DNA from: Hemibagrus wyckioides | Lineage: Eukaryota; Chordata; Actinopteri; Siluriformes; Bagridae | Assembly (NCBI RefSeq): GCF_019097595.1 | Contig: NC_080718.1 | Span: 17,188,657 to 17,252,656, forward strand | Direction: 5' to 3' | DNA length: 64,000 bases | Shown here: piece by piece, positions 13,310 to 24,810 of the stretch | Layout of the letters: every line of letters starts with the position of its first letter | Position numbering within the stretch: position 1 is the first letter of the stretch | Notes under the pieces: model-generated | The model's database searches: none | Told to the model about the DNA's origin: nothing | The model's input: only the letters and a program-made list of their open reading frames with translations | Position numbers and translations under genes: made by a program

Positions 13310-14931
13310 TACAGCGGGTAAAATATGTATTGAACATTGAACATCATCATTTCTCTCAGTAAATATATTTCAAAAGGTGCTATTGACATGCCATTTTCAC
13401 CAGATTTTGGTAACAACCCATGCAATCCACAGAAAGAAATCAAACCATAGATATCCATAAATTGTGTGTAATAATGTGAAATGACACAGGCTAAAAAGAA
13501 CTGAACACACTTACTGAATTTTATTTAATACCTTGTACAAAAGCCATTGATGATAATGACAGTTTCAAGATGCCTCCTGTATGGAAAAACTAGTTGCATG
13601 CATTGCTCAGGTGTGATCTTCAGGACTTCCACAAAAACACTATTCAAATCTTGAAGGTTTCATGGGACTCTTCTATGAACTCTGATCTTTAGTTCTTTCC
13701 ATAGATTTTCTGTTGGATTCAATTCAGCTGATTGGCTGGGCCATTCTAGCAGCTTTATTTTCTTTCTCTGAAACCAATTGAGAGCTGTGTGTTTGGGATC
13801 ATTGTTTTGCTGAAATGTTCACCCTCATTTCATCTTCATAATCCTGGTAGATTGCAACAGATTTTGTCAAGAATGTCTCAGTACATTTTTCCATTTATCC
13901 TTTCTTCAGGTATATAAAGTTTGCCAGTACTGTATGCTGAAAATCCTTGTGTGCAATATTACAGCTCTACACTAGTATTTGTACAGTATTTGTGTAGTAT
14001 TTGTACAGTATTTGTATTTATTTATCCTTTTATACAGTTTATAAAACAGTGTGTGTATATATTTCTTTCTTTTTCTCTTATATTTTTATTTTCATTAGAG
14101 CAACTGTAACATGGCAAAGGAATTTCCCCCTGGGATTAATAAAGTTCTTTGAATCTTGAATCTTGAATCTTGAAAAACAGCCCCACACCATGATGTTCCC
14201 ACCTCACAGCTGGTATGGTGTTTTTGGGGTGGTGTGCAGTGCCATTTGTCCTCCAAACCTGGTATGTATTATGGCATCCAAATATTCAAGTTTGGTTTCA
14301 TCTGACCAGACTATATTCTCTCAGTATTTTTACAGGCTTGTCCAAATCTTGTTCAGCAAACATTAAACAAGCTTTTTCATCAGCAATGGAGTCTTACATG
14401 GTGAGTATGCATACAGGCCATGGCGGTTGAGTTCATTACTTCTGTCTTAATCATTAATCTGTCAGAAATCTTGTGAGGAGTACCTGGTTTTGGCTGGTTT
14501 ATGGTGAAATTATGTTTTTTCCACTTCCAGATTATGACCCCAACAGTGCTCAAAAAACCAATGCCGTCAGTATGTTTTGCAACAATAAGGTTATGAAAGT
14601 CTTGAGAATACCCATCATATGTTTCTTGTGTGACACCTTGGTAATGAGAAACCCTTTTAATAGGCCATCAGTTGGGACTGAACCAGCTGATATTAATTTG
14701 CACTTTCAAGGGGCCGGATGGCTTTCTAATTACTGAATGATTTCAAATGGTGTCTTGGCTTTCCATGCCTTTTTGCATCTCCCTTTCTTCATGTGTTCAG
14801 TACTTTTTCCCTGTGTCATTTCACATTGGGTTGTTACCAACATCTAGTGAAATTTCATGTCAACAGCACCTTTAGAAATATATTTACTGAGAAAAATGGT
14901 GATGTGTTCAATACTTATTTTACCCACAGTA
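13310..14931 (-). mobile_element. Second Tc1-like transposon, inserted at a TA of the first
   Basis: The left end TACAGCGGGTAAAATATGTA and the right end ATACTTATTTTACCCACAGTA are inverted copies. Internal segments (GATTGGCTGGGCCATTCTAG, CATACAGGCCATGGCGGTTG) match a known-type fish Tc1 element with minus-strand transposase. TA on both sides and restoration of GATAGA-TA-CTAACCACAGC in the host once removed show canonical TA-target insertion. The transposase frame is broken by stops, deletions and the insertion at 13944-14170. Confidence 0.85.
13944..14170 (+). mobile_element. Retroelement 3' tail inserted in the inner Tc1
   Basis: The inserted text ends GGCAAAGGAATTTCCCCCTG, then a TTAATAAAGTTCTTTGAATC segment and a (TTGAATC)n-like tail, typical of a fish LINE 3' end. 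TGAAAA at 13938-13943 recurs at 14171-14176, a plausible target-site duplication, and removing the insert restores the Tc1 text GCTGAAAAACAGCCCC. The same tail occurs in reverse at 56229-56276. Confidence 0.7.
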
Positions 14932-15041
14932 CTAACCACAGCATACAACAAACACCCCATAAGACCTGCCATTTTGGAGATGTGCTGACCCCATCATCTA
15001 GCCATACAAGATACCTGTGTATACCTGTGGATTCCCTAATA

Positions 15042-15205
15042 CAGGGGTGTCCAGTCTTATCCTGCAGGTTTTCATTCCAACTGAGCAGAAGCCACACCTG
15101 AGTCCACAGTTGATTAGCCAGTTGGAATCAGGTGTAGCTTCTGCTTGGTTGGAATGAAAGCCTGCACCCACACCGGCCCTTTCTGGATAAGATTGGACAC
15201 CCCTG
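15042..15205. mobile_element. 164-bp MITE with CAGGGGTGTCC ends
   Basis: The left end CAGGGGTGTCCAGTCTTATCC and right end GGATAAGATTGGACACCCCTG are inverted copies. The interior is also largely self-complementary (TTCATTCCAACTGAGCAGAAG against CTTCTGCTTGGTTGGAATGA). It lies in the right arm of the outer Tc1-like relic. CAGGG ends suggest the hAT superfamily, but I see no 8-bp target duplication. Confidence 0.8.
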
Positions 15206-15359
15206 ACAGGTGCCATTGCAACAAGATAATCACTGTTACTCACATCACCTGTTAATGGTTTTAATGTTATGACTGAGCTGAACAAATCAATATCACCTTG
15301 CCAACCTGCCTTAATTCACGTGTTAACTCCTTAAAAAAAAAAAACCTCACATGCTTTTA

Positions 15360-15505
15360 GTTTTCTCTTGGAAGTTTGGGGTCAGAGTGCAGGGTCAGTC
15401 ATGATGCAGCTCCCCTGGAGCAGGAGGGGTTGGGGGGTGGCAGCTTGGCGTTTATGGTGCTTGAACCCCAATCTTCTGATCAACAACCCAGTTGGTGATC
15501 GGAAG
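15360..15505 (-). mobile_element. tRNA-derived SINE copy (minus strand)
   Basis: Read on the minus strand it has a degenerate box-B-like GGGGTTCAAGCACC, then GCCAAGCTGCCACCCCCCAA, then CTCTGACCCCAAACTTCC. This order is that of a common fish tRNA-derived SINE. The 5' tRNA-like part is diverged. Confidence 0.6.
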
Positions 15506-18500
15506 TTGTAAAAACCTCAAACCTCAATCGTGGTCAAGACTCTTTAAGAACATCTGATTTTATCATTTTATACAGGCTGCATTAAACTATATCTAAATAA
15601 AAAAAACCTAAGAACTAAAACTAAAACTTATATCTAAAAAAAACCCCACAAATCCTTCAACAAGAACTTTCTCTAAATGACTGTTAATTCTTATCTTTTC
15701 TTCTCTTCCTGTGGCCTTGTATTGCTTCTGCAGAATTCATTTCATAGCATGCTTTGGGATCAAATTGGAAAAAATTGATGCCACATAAACATGCATTTAA
15801 AAATGAAACTGCAGAAAACACCCACCTACACACTGTATAGATACTGTATAGTACTGTGGGTGCGATGGCAATGAGAAGCCTGCGGAAGAGAGGCACTTCC
15901 ATAAAATAAACACATGGCACAGTGAATTAATGAGAAAACATTTGTAAAAGTCCCAATTTTCCAGGCTACTTGGAGAGACACTGCTGCCTGAAATTATGTG
16001 TTTTTATTAAAATTCTCTTGTTAATAGAAACATACACAGCTACATAAATCTACTGGCCCATGTAAGCTAGTTATTATCCTTAAATGTTTTATACTTTGAA
16101 AATAGGTTTCCAACAACTGTTGATAAAAATACTACACGTAATACTATTCTTCAATAACGGAGGAAAAATAACAGTCAACTATAACTGTGATAAATCCAAA
16201 CAATAAAGCTCCATACTCATTTTGCTTTCCAGGTTTGTTAGCTTAGTTTATTTCAAAGAGTCTACACTGTTGAGATTGTTGTTTTCTTTTAGGACTTCTT
16301 GACGGTATCCTTGTGCGTGTTCAGTTCATTAAATGTCACCATATTTTATTCATGTGTTGAAGGAATTTGAAGTGACAGTGCACCGTGTACTCTAATTAGC
16401 TCTGTTACTGTTGTAATGAGCTTGGACAGCTCTGGTCTCAGCAACCCTTATCCTTCCAACTGCTGAAGCAAAAAATACAATAAAAACAGTTATCTATAAC
16501 ACAGTAAGACATTAAGTATTAGGACCTGGTCAGTTAGTCAACACATTCAAACTAGTAGAGACACAGCTGTGTCAGTTACAATGGGTGTATTTGCTATTTA
16601 TTATATTTACTACCCCAAACAGAGGACCCATCAGTATGACTGAAGTAGAGAATAGAGTAAAAGAACCTGTGATAAAACTACTTAAATAAACAAATAGCCT
16701 GCTTAAAAGTAGTCTAGAGTAGAGACTGTTATTGTAACAGTCTCCTTTCCACTTTAAGAGAATATTTGCAATTTGTTACTTAACACTGTCAAACACACTA
16801 AAAGATTTAAGTTACTAAATGGCTTAACTTGACCCTTAGACTTCTGCAGCCTGTCTGGAAAACCTTCTCATTTATGTACAAAACGTGCAGTTTACGCACG
16901 TACACATGAGTGATTCATACATCTGACGCAGGATCAGGCAGAAAGTGAGTACAATGTCAGCACAAAAGGGGATTGAAAATAGGAAGTATATACCTGATTA
17001 TGACATGCAGTGTTATCTGATTTGTGAGACATCATTTACTGTTCCCCAAAACCACACACACAGGCATACTTTCTCCTTAGAATGGCAGACACTGACTCTC
17101 CATGCACTGAAAAGGGGGTCACACTTTTTTTAATCTGTTCAAGGAAATCTGCTAGTAGTTATCACTTACTGTACATGCTCCCACCTTGGGTGCTGCCTCA
17201 GTTTGTTTAGCTTTCTCTTTGCACTTGTGACCATTCCATCCTGGATTTCACTTCCTTGTTTCTTTCTCAAGTTCCCTCAGTCATTCATTTATTCATTAAT
17301 TCTTTGGTGCTACTACTATGGTCTGGATTTTTATAGTAGATGTACACAGAAGGCCATTCTTAAAAAAAGGTGGAATGAACAACTTAATAAGAATTAGTCT
17401 TACTGTAGTAAATAAAAGAATAGTACTGCCTATTATAACAGTAATCAGAGGTTTAATTGAGTAATTGCTTTAAAAATTACAGTTTTACAGCCTACAGTTG
17501 ACAAATATTAAAATACTCTGAGGAATGCATTTCTGAATAGCTATGCTGAAGTAAACACCACCTCGAATATCAACAGGGCATAAAGACATGGGTCAGTTAA
17601 CTGGCTAGCTAACTTAGATAAATACTGCTGTGGTTACAGTAGCTTGCTAGCTACCTATTCATTATCCATCCGTGTTTCTAGCTACATAGTTAACTGTCTA
17701 GTAATACCGCCTATTACACATTATCCTAGGTGTTACCTGTAGGTTGTAGCAGCATGTACAATCATGTGAAAAGTGACATTAAGTTTAATACAGTTTTATA
17801 CTATAAAAGATCAAAACGTGTAGCTAGCTTGTGACTCAGCTAGCATATGGATTACCTGTACATGTTTCTACAGGTAGCATGTTGAGCTATGAAGCCAATA
17901 TTGTGGACTGTTAGAATATTTTTTCCTTTGAAGCATTTAAAACCGACAATAATTGTTAAATTTTTGCCAGGAATGCTCAGCTGTCTCCACTGTCCCAGAC
18001 ATGGCTGTTGACTAAGAATTTGGTGCCTAAAGCGTAGACCTTCAGTAGGAGGATGTTTTATTTTTGGTTGTAAATGAAATTATTTAAAGAGTTGCACATA
18101 TTGTCTTTTAATTGCCTTACTGTATTTTTTTTTTTTTTTGCTTCAAAACAATGATATAAAATAAATGTATATTCTATTATTTTAGATAAGAGCTTTGAGT
18201 TTAATTATACTTAAAAGTACTATTGCACTGAACCATATATACAAACACTGTAACGAGAGTTCATGTTCATTAGCAAGACTTGAAACAAGTTAGTAATCAA
18301 ACAGCAAATCATTCACATGAATGCGTTTCTTCAAATGGATTTCCATTTAGTAACACATTAACACTCTCTGTCAGTGAACTTGCATTTTTCTTTAGTCCAG
18401 ACATTTCACACAGCTCTGTGGTAGACCAGTTTTAACATTTCACAGTGGCTTTTAGACTGCAATTTGTGCTTCATGCAGAGTGCATTTAGCAGGCGTAGTT

Positions 18501-19568
18501 CCAGGCGCAGTTTTTAATGCCAGATGCATTAAGTTCTACCCTATACAGTGTTCTACCTTATACGATGCCTAACATCATGCTTTTTAAACATAGAGGTGCT
18601 ACTGAGCAGATATTTAAATGGTGGAGCACTTTCAGCATGGCAATGACACTGAAATGACCGTGACATGGTAATGTGTGATGTGTTGGCACAGGTATGAGAG
18701 GTTGTGCTGAAAATGAAACACCAATGAATTAAAATATCTGCTCAAAATGTAAGTGTCTAATCATATGTCGATATATTAATACACCAAAAGGATCCATGAA
18801 AATAATCTGTGCTTAATGGAGTAGCCTTCTTAGATTGATTGTATACACACAGCTCACAACAGACACTCTGTGTCCATGTATGTGCGATGACTAAGCCACC
18901 CAGGCACTTCCACCTACACATCTGATCATACTGACTATACTGACAACATTCATTATACAGTCACGGCAGAATCTCAGCTTCTGTGCACCTTCTGCTCGTA
19001 TAGTGGAATGAGTTCCATTACTAACCAGCAATGAGAATACTGCCATATCACAGGAAAAATGTATAACTGACACCTACTGTGGTTATACACCAAAGAAAAT
19101 CATTTGTTATTTGCCTGAACATCCTATAAGCAAATCCTATTTAATATTATTTAACAATACCTTTATTTTCTTGTATATTTACATTGTTTATTGTTACTTA
19201 GTGAGGTAAGGTTTTAGAACCTTATATAATAAACCAGTGATATAAATATAGGCTGCCCCAAAAGCATCAGTAAAGCATCTTGATATGCTTGATGTATGCA
19301 TGATGTACTACAACAGCCACTGAAAAATCAGGATAAAATGATGATTCATTTATTCAGTTGAATAAATATGCTGTGGGAGAGCATTTACAGAGAATACATT
19401 ATAGAGATGGATTATATATTACAGATATGTTACTGCAGTTCAATATCATTATCTAATTCTAACCTTACATTTAGTAAAGTATATTTAGTAAAGTTAAATA
19501 TTTTGTTTAGTTATTTTCCAAGCTACAGTATATCTGAAATTTGTGGACTAAAGCTCTCTTTTACAGGG
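15506..19568. other. Intergenic, no gene seen
   Basis: AT-rich DNA with poly-A/T runs (for example 18126-18140). The piece at about 16340-16460 (CTCTAATTAGCTCTGTTACT) is less repetitive and could be conserved non-coding sequence, but nothing more can be read from it. Confidence 0.4.
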
Positions 19569-19759
19569 AATGCGCTAGCTTAGCGATTAAGGTGTTGGAC
19601 TACTGATCAGAAGGCTATGAGTTTGAATCCCAGGTCTGTCAAGCTGCCCCTGCTGGTCCCCTGAGCAAGGCCCTGAACCCTCAATTGCTCAGGTGTATGA
19701 AGTGAGATAAATTGTACGTTGCCCTGGATAAGGGTGTCTGCCAAATGCTGTAAATGTAC
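19569..19759 (+). mobile_element. tRNA-derived SINE copy (plus strand)
   Basis: An A-box-like TAGCTTAGCGATTAAGG (about 19576-19592) and a B-box-like GTTTGAATCCC (19621-19631) form a tRNA-like head. The body has CTGAGCAAGGCCCTGAACCC and the end TGGATAAGGGTGTCTGCCAA followed by ATGCTGTAAATGTA. This is a standard fish SINE layout. It is too diverged and lacks the cloverleaf to be a working tRNA. Confidence 0.8.
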
Positions 19760-20639
19760 AGGGGAACTGTCATGTGAATTTGTGCATTTTTCTACAAATG
19801 CATAGATGTTCCTTGAACACATCCTCCCAGACAGAGAATCCAGACAGAGAGGATGAATTTCATTATAAAAAATGATAAAAGATCATTATTTAGATATTAC
19901 AGGTACTATGACCTGAGTGTGTTTATAATGATCGTAAAGCCTCAGTCAAGGCAACCTATGACAATCCATAAGCAAGGAATTAGCTTTTAGGAATTAGGAA
20001 TTAGGAATTTTGTTATTGTGTCTCTTTTTCCTGTGCCTTGTAACTTTATTTCCTTTCTACACTAGTCCTCCCACCCCCACCCTACACTCCCAAATGAAAT
20101 GCACAGCATCCAGCATTTCAAATGTGACTTCACTTCCTGCCTTTCATGGCCATTTCCTCCAGGAAGCATCTGGAACTGGCTCAACAAAGAAGATCATCAG
20201 TAATATAGAATAGTGCAGCTGCTGTTAGAAATATAACACAGCTTTTTGTCTCAAGAGATGCATTTTACAAACCTTCTGAAGTCAATCAACACTCATTTGA
20301 AGCTGTTGAGGTTATGTTTGTAATGTAATGTGAACCTTACTGCTACTGTGGACAAAATTCCCCGGTGTAATGAATGTTTTGTTTTCAGTGCATCCTGTTA
20401 CAGATATGATTGAGGACAGAGCTTGCTACAGGCTCATGTCTAACAGTCTGACCATACTTGCTCATTTAGATTTCTTCAACCCTTCTTAAAGAAAATCTGC
20501 TGTAAAGTCAGGTGTTTTGAGTGTTGTGTTCAGTGTTGAACTCGTGGCTTATCTGACTCTTGGCAGTGCTCACTAGCTTTTCCTTGCTGTTCTCTCACTA
20601 TTTAGATTTCATTATTCATCATTCTCATTTAGGAGTGTA

Positions 20640-22194
20640 TCTATGGGAGCAAGCTACCGTTGCTATTGTTTTGCTTACCACCACCGCCCAAAAGGGAAGT
20701 GGAGAGCTGTATCAAGACTTAGCAGATTTCCTGATAATGTTGTCTTGGGAGGACCTCATAGGGTGGCTAAGAAAATAGGTGGTGGTTTAATAAGTCAGTG
20801 AGAGCTGGGGCACTGTTAGAGTCACTGCTGATCGACACAAGGCAGACGAGCGAAACATGGACTACCAGATTGGATTGTGTTTTGTCAACGTTCTGATTGC
20901 TGCCTTCAGCATACCTGTTTCTACTCGGTTCTACTCTGTTGACTTGGACAGCCATTCATTTAATGATGCTCAGGAATTATGTGCACGTGATGGCTCTCTG
21001 ACTAACATGCTCACCGAAGAAGAAACTGAAAACATTCTGAAGGTTATTGAGAACAAAAGATACACAAACTTTACTTCATTCTGGATTGGACTGCAAAAAG
21101 ATAGGGCACAGTGTGTTCAGAAAAATCTTCCACTTCGGGGTTTCTACTGGACTGTAGATAACAGCGCTAAATCTGATCTTATGATGAATAAATGGATAGA
21201 AGATCCAACTGGTACTTGTACAACTGCACTTTGTGGACTACTCTCTGTGGAGTACAGCGACTCTAAAATTGTGAAGTGGGGATTAAAATCAACAGGCTGC
21301 ACCAAGAAATTTCCCTTTATTTGCAAACATGAAGGATTGAGTGAGAACATAGCATGTTCTTCTAAACCAAATATAATGGGGACTCATGAAACCTCAGAAA
21401 AAAACAATGATCCATATACACTTTGGGTTTCTTGCACAGGCGAATTCACACTGACCTGTTCAAAGAATACTCGTGAATGGAAGCTGGTAGGTGGAACTAA
21501 GACAGACATACAAGGACTTTGTCTTGAATGCAAAACTGGTTACAAAAAAGATAAAGATGGAAATTGTGTGGATATAGATGAATGTAAGCAATTGAAAAAT
21601 TGTTCATTCAGTTGTTTTAATACAGAAGGCTCATATAGTTGCATGTGCACTGATGAAATGGACAATTTTCACAATGAAGACTCAGAAATATGCAAAAAAC
21701 AAAAGCAAGCGAAAACATCTATTTCCATGTCACCCACTAATGCCACTAAGAAAGTCCAGGATGAACCAACCCCTTCTTCCATGGACAAGACATCTCCTAC
21801 TTCATCTCCATCAGATGTTCACAGTACCATTGGAAGTCATCTTCATATTGAGGACAGCTCTGGAAACTTTATCATCCCTTTAATTATAGCTTTGCTGATT
21901 TTTGTGGTGCTGGTCGTGATTATTGTGGCCATTGTGAAATACTGCCTCATGAGAAGTGCCAGGAAACGGGCAAAGGAAAGGGCAGCAGCCATGAAAGAAT
22001 CAGTTGCGCTGAATGGATCTGACTCTATGGAAAAAGTGAATGAATAAGCAGCTAATCAGCTAATGTATTGACTGCAGGCTAATTTAAGTACAGACATGTC
22101 TTTTGTATCCACACAGATTTTCTCTGAATTTCTATCTACATCCCCAAAAAAATAGTAGATTAATTGACTAGTTTTAATAGCCCTTTTTTAATGA
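20640..22194 (+). repeat. Duplicated block, copy A (contains clec14a)
   Basis: Direct-repeat partner of 27571-29115. Homology starts at ATCTATGGGAGCAAG and ends at GCCCTTTTTTAATGAG in both. The first ~90 bp differ at more than a dozen sites, the segment from about 20720 to 22000 is almost identical, and the 3' ~190 bp again carries more changes, including a short indel near 22115. Confidence 0.9.
20857..22047 (+). CDS. clec14a: C-type lectin domain family 14 member A (Clec14a), copy A
   Basis: Single-exon gene for a 396-residue type I membrane receptor of the group XIV C-type lectins (with CD93, thrombomodulin, endosialin), known in other vertebrates from endothelial cells and vessel formation. 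Visible parts: a hydrophobic signal peptide (residues 1-22), a C-type lectin domain (about 24-157; FWIGLQKD at 75-82, LRGFYWTV, cysteines at 121, 126, 148 and 156), a cysteine-containing linker (165-237), a calcium-binding EGF-like module (239-264; DIDEC and the Asn-hydroxylation pattern CFNTEGSYSCMC), a Ser/Thr/Pro-rich stalk, one transmembrane helix (about 337-363) and a short basic tail. LRGF and the WIEDP...CT pattern resemble human CLEC14A more than THBD or CD93, and the sstr1/foxa1/mipol1 neighbours agree. The start is the first ATG, in good context (GAAACATGG). It is shorter than the human protein (about 490). ATTAAA at 22761 or AATAAA at 22814 could serve as poly(A) signal. Confidence 0.9.
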   Translation: MDYQIGLCFVNVLIAAFSIPVSTRFYSVDLDSHSFNDAQELCARDGSLTNMLTEEETENILKVIENKRYTNFTSFWIGLQKDRAQCVQKNLPLRGFYWTVDNSAKSDLMMNKWIEDPTGTCTTALCGLLSVEYSDSKIVKWGLKSTGCTKKFPFICKHEGLSENIACSSKPNIMGTHETSEKNNDPYTLWVSCTGEFTLTCSKNTREWKLVGGTKTDIQGLCLECKTGYKKDKDGNCVDIDECKQLKNCSFSCFNTEGSYSCMCTDEMDNFHNEDSEICKKQKQAKTSISMSPTNATKKVQDEPTPSSMDKTSPTSSPSDVHSTIGSHLHIEDSSGNFIIPLIIALLIFVVLVVIIVAIVKYCLMRSARKRAKERAAAMKESVALNGSDSMEKVNE

Positions 22195-22227
22195 GTGCAT
22201 AAGTATGTTTGAATGAGTGTATGAGTA

Positions 22228-22258
<31 letters not shown>

Positions 22259-22345
22259 GCCTTGCAACCAATATTCCCAGGATTGGCTCAGAATCTACTA
22301 CCACCCTGACCAGGATAAAAAGGCTACATAAGAGAAGGAAGGAAT
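22228..22345. repeat. (GT)n microsatellite and adjoining interspersed-repeat fragment
   Basis: A (GT)13 run at 22228-22254 is followed by CCCTGCCTTGCAACCAATAT and, near 22300, CACCCTGACCAGGATAAAAA, a degraded copy of the interspersed repeat seen also at 5395, 27235 and 29535. The clec14a duplication ends just before it (22194). Confidence 0.6.
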
Positions 22346-23288
22346 GAACAAACCTGAAATATCATGAAAGAACTCATTGCTCTGACTGGCAATATTTGAT
22401 AGGCACTGAAGTTGTATATATTCAATTCTGTTTAATTCTTGCTTTTATTTTTCTTTTTTACTGGAAATCATGCTTTTTAGTATTGTTTCAGACAGATATA
22501 CAATCTAGAAATGTTTAATGAGATGTGTAGTTTGTGAGAGAGGAATTTGAGTTGAGATAAGTTTTGAAATGAACGTGTTTGGATGAACTATAAAGAGATT
22601 TAATTTTTTATGGCTGAAGTTTTGTACCTATCATGACCGTCACCAAAAAATGTTGCCTTTTAACATTTAAGAAACATTTAAGTTAAGAAATGAATGCACT
22701 GGTATTTAAACACAATAGGTGTATGCTATAAATAAGCCGAGTGACAAAGAACCGCAAGTTATTAAAGGACAAATTAATTTTGCTGCATTCGTTTTCTTTA
22801 ATGCACAGTAGGAAATAAAGACAAAACTAAACAGAACATGGGGATTCAGGGGCTAGGATCACTCCAGTTTTCTGCATTAAAGATGTAGTTGTCAGAAACT
22901 ACCCCGAATGTCATATTAAATATTCATCTTTATTTAGATTGTTTTGGTGGCTTTTATTGATAGTGACAACAGAGCCTCTGAAACTTTGAATAGCCTCCAA
23001 ATTAGTGGTTTTGAGAAAATGTTGGTCTGCTTCTCCTAAACAACTGCAACTTATGATTATCCAGATTATATGATTATTTTAGTTTCAGGGTTTTTTTGAG
23101 AGTCGCTTGTTTGAAACATCAGACTGAAATCGACATCAGATAATAGTCTAATGCAATTACAAGGCTTCAGTGTCATCATTGATATAGCTACATAAGCCTC
23201 ATTTATCCCATTTGATAAAACAGACAGAGCCAAAAATGTTAATGGCTGATTCCTGCACACACAAACACAATATAAACAGACAAACACA

Positions 23289-23343
<55 letters not shown>

Positions 23344-23345
23344 AT
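23289..23345. repeat. (AAAT)n microsatellite
   Basis: About 14 copies of AAAT lying just downstream of the sstr1 stop codon, so probably in its 3' UTR. Confidence 0.9.
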
Positions 23346-23399
23346 GATCATGGCAACGACATATTTTGTGTGTTATCTGTTCAAGTCTGTTCAAGCTCA

Positions 23400-24494
23400 C
23401 TACAGTGTTGTAGTTCTGGACGTGCACGTGCCGTTCCTGTACGCACTGTCCGACTCCATATTGTCCGGCTGAAACTCGTCCACACTGTACCCGCGACTTT
23501 TCAGTGCCGTGGCATAGTAGTCGATGGGCTCCTCAGCGGCGCTGTCCACCCACCGGAGGCATAAAATCCTTTGGAAGGAGCGTTTAAAATTGTCCGACAG
23601 AAAACCGTAGAGGATGGGATTAGCGCAACTGTTGGCATAGCCCAAAATCACGGCCAGCTGACTGAATGTGGCGTTGTGGCGCTCCTCGAACACGTTCACG
23701 AGCTGCACGACGTGAAATGGCATCCAGCAAATCACGAACACCGTGACCACCATCATCACCATGAGCGTGATCTTCCTCTCGGACTTCTTGCGCTGTTGCC
23801 AGCCCGCTTTCAGTGCCACTACTCTAAGCTTCGCTATGATCAGGACGTAACACATGCAGATGGCAAGCACCGGGAAGAGGAAGCCCATGAGAAAGGCGTA
23901 AATCACGAACACTGCCATCCACCGACGCTGCGGCTCGGGCATCTGCATGTTACACGCGACCGAGCCGTCCGAGTTTGGTGTGGAAGTGGAAAAGATGATG
24001 ATGGGCAAAATGACCAAGATCGAGAACATCCACACGCCCAAGTTGACCATCTTGGCGATTGTAGGTCTCCTATAACGGGCCGCTTTGATGGGGTGCACTA
24101 CGGCGATATATCGGTCGATACTTAGGACAGTTAAGCAGTAGATACTGGTAAACATATTGACAGCGTCCACACTTAAAACCAAACGGCACAAGAACGAGCC
24201 GAACGGCCAGTGGCGAAGCAGCGAAGATGTGACCAAGAAGGGCACGCTGAGCATCAGCAGCTCGTCCGCAATCGCCAAGTTCAAGATGTAAATGTTTGTA
24301 GCAGTTTTCATCTTGGCATACCTGAATATGACATAAATGACCATGGAGTTGCCACAGAGTCCGACCAGGCACACGACAGAGTAGATGAAGGAGATGAGGA
24401 TCGCGCTGCCGTGAGCTTCACCGTGCGTTTCGTTGCCGGATGAATTGAAGAACAAGTCATCTTCCAGGTCCGGGAATGTGCTGTTGGCCAGCAT
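23400..24494 (-). CDS. sstr1: Somatostatin receptor type 1 (Sstr1)
   Basis: Single-exon, 364-residue class A GPCR. Somatostatin receptors couple to Gi/o, lowering cAMP and secretion. Seven hydrophobic helices are present, the first at about 31-57 and the last at about 279-300. Also visible: Asp110 (the ligand-contacting Asp of helix 3), DRY at 127-129, the C103-C181 disulfide pair, the family signature [12 protein letters not shown] (286-297), N-glycosylation sequons at 4, 17 and 21, and a C-terminal TTTL like the PDZ-binding end of mammalian SSTR1. Helix 1-3 and the AARYRRPT loop are nearly the same as mammalian SSTR1. The N-terminus is shorter than the human one. The ATG at 24494 is chosen because the stop-free frame starts there and the expected N-terminal length follows. 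It lies between the two clec14a copies on the opposite strand. Confidence 0.95.
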   Translation of the reverse strand: MLANSTFPDLEDDLFFNSSGNETHGEAHGSAILISFIYSVVCLVGLCGNSMVIYVIFRYAKMKTATNIYILNLAIADELLMLSVPFLVTSSLLRHWPFGSFLCRLVLSVDAVNMFTSIYCLTVLSIDRYIAVVHPIKAARYRRPTIAKMVNLGVWMFSILVILPIIIFSTSTPNSDGSVACNMQMPEPQRRWMAVFVIYAFLMGFLFPVLAICMCYVLIIAKLRVVALKAGWQQRKKSERKITLMVMMVVTVFVICWMPFHVVQLVNVFEERHNATFSQLAVILGYANSCANPILYGFLSDNFKRSFQRILCLRWVDSAAEEPIDYYATALKSRGYSVDEFQPDNMESDSAYRNGTCTSRTTTL

Positions 24495-24534
24495 ACTGAT
24501 ATTGAATATAGTCTCCAGATCCGGATGAGAGAGC

Positions 24535-24556
24535 AGTGTGTGTGTGTGTGTGTGTA

Positions 24557-24593
<37 letters not shown>
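24535..24593. repeat. (TG)n-(AG)n microsatellite just upstream of sstr1 start
   Basis: On the coding (minus) strand this is a (CT)n(CA)n tract beginning 41 bases before the sstr1 ATG, so it most likely sits in the 5' UTR or core promoter. Confidence 0.85.
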
Positions 24594-24599
24594 CCTTAG

Positions 24600-24810
24600 C
24601 GGATCTCCGGTCGTGTTGTTTTTAAGTGCAGGAGGCGCATCTTCTCTGCTGTCCGTTCTCGCCGCAGCGCGCGCGCCAGCACCGTCGCCGTGCAGGGTTC
24701 CGCTCCCCTCGCGCCCAGTCTCAGGCTCCCGACGTCACACGCTGCAAAATGACGTTTGCTTTGGAAAACGACTCTTTTAAAACGACACGTAACTTCAGAC
24801 GTCACACAAT
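24600..24810 (-). promoter_or_regulatory. Probable sstr1 promoter region with CRE-like sites
   Basis: This is the only GC- and CpG-rich stretch near sstr1 (CGCCGCAGCGCGCGCGCCAG at about 24660). It contains GACGTCACAC twice, at 24731-24740 and 24798-24807, and TGACGT at 24750-24755. These resemble cAMP response elements. No TATA box is clear at a fixed distance. Promoter function is inferred from position and composition. Confidence 0.5.

Larger units (their letters stand above)
12635..15278 (-). mobile_element. Tc1-like DNA transposon relic, host of nested insertions
   Basis: The left end is TACACCAATCAGCTATAACA; the right end is a diverged inverted copy (about 15246-15278, TTTTAATGTTATGACTGAGC). 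The left arm (CAGCAGATCTTTTAAGTCCT, CCAGCACATCCCACTGATGC) and right arm (CCATTTTGGAGATGTGCTGA) match a widespread fish Tc1/mariner-type element whose transposase lies on the minus strand. The transposase frame is destroyed. It is interrupted by a second transposon at 13310-14931 and by a MITE at 15042-15205. A second, unnested copy lies at 37993-38720. Confidence 0.8.

Noticed and set aside
12643..13458. Several 60-96-codon frames in both strands
   Set aside because: They lie inside decayed Tc1-like transposons.
19569..19759. tRNA gene
   Set aside because: A- and B-box remnants belong to a SINE; no cloverleaf can be drawn and the body continues with SINE sequence.
20857..22047. Identification as thrombomodulin or CD93
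   Set aside because: Only one EGF module, and the lectin-domain motifs and neighbours fit Clec14a.
23571..24125. 184-codon plus-strand frame
   Set aside because: Antisense shadow of sstr1; His/Glu-rich composition follows from the receptor's codons.
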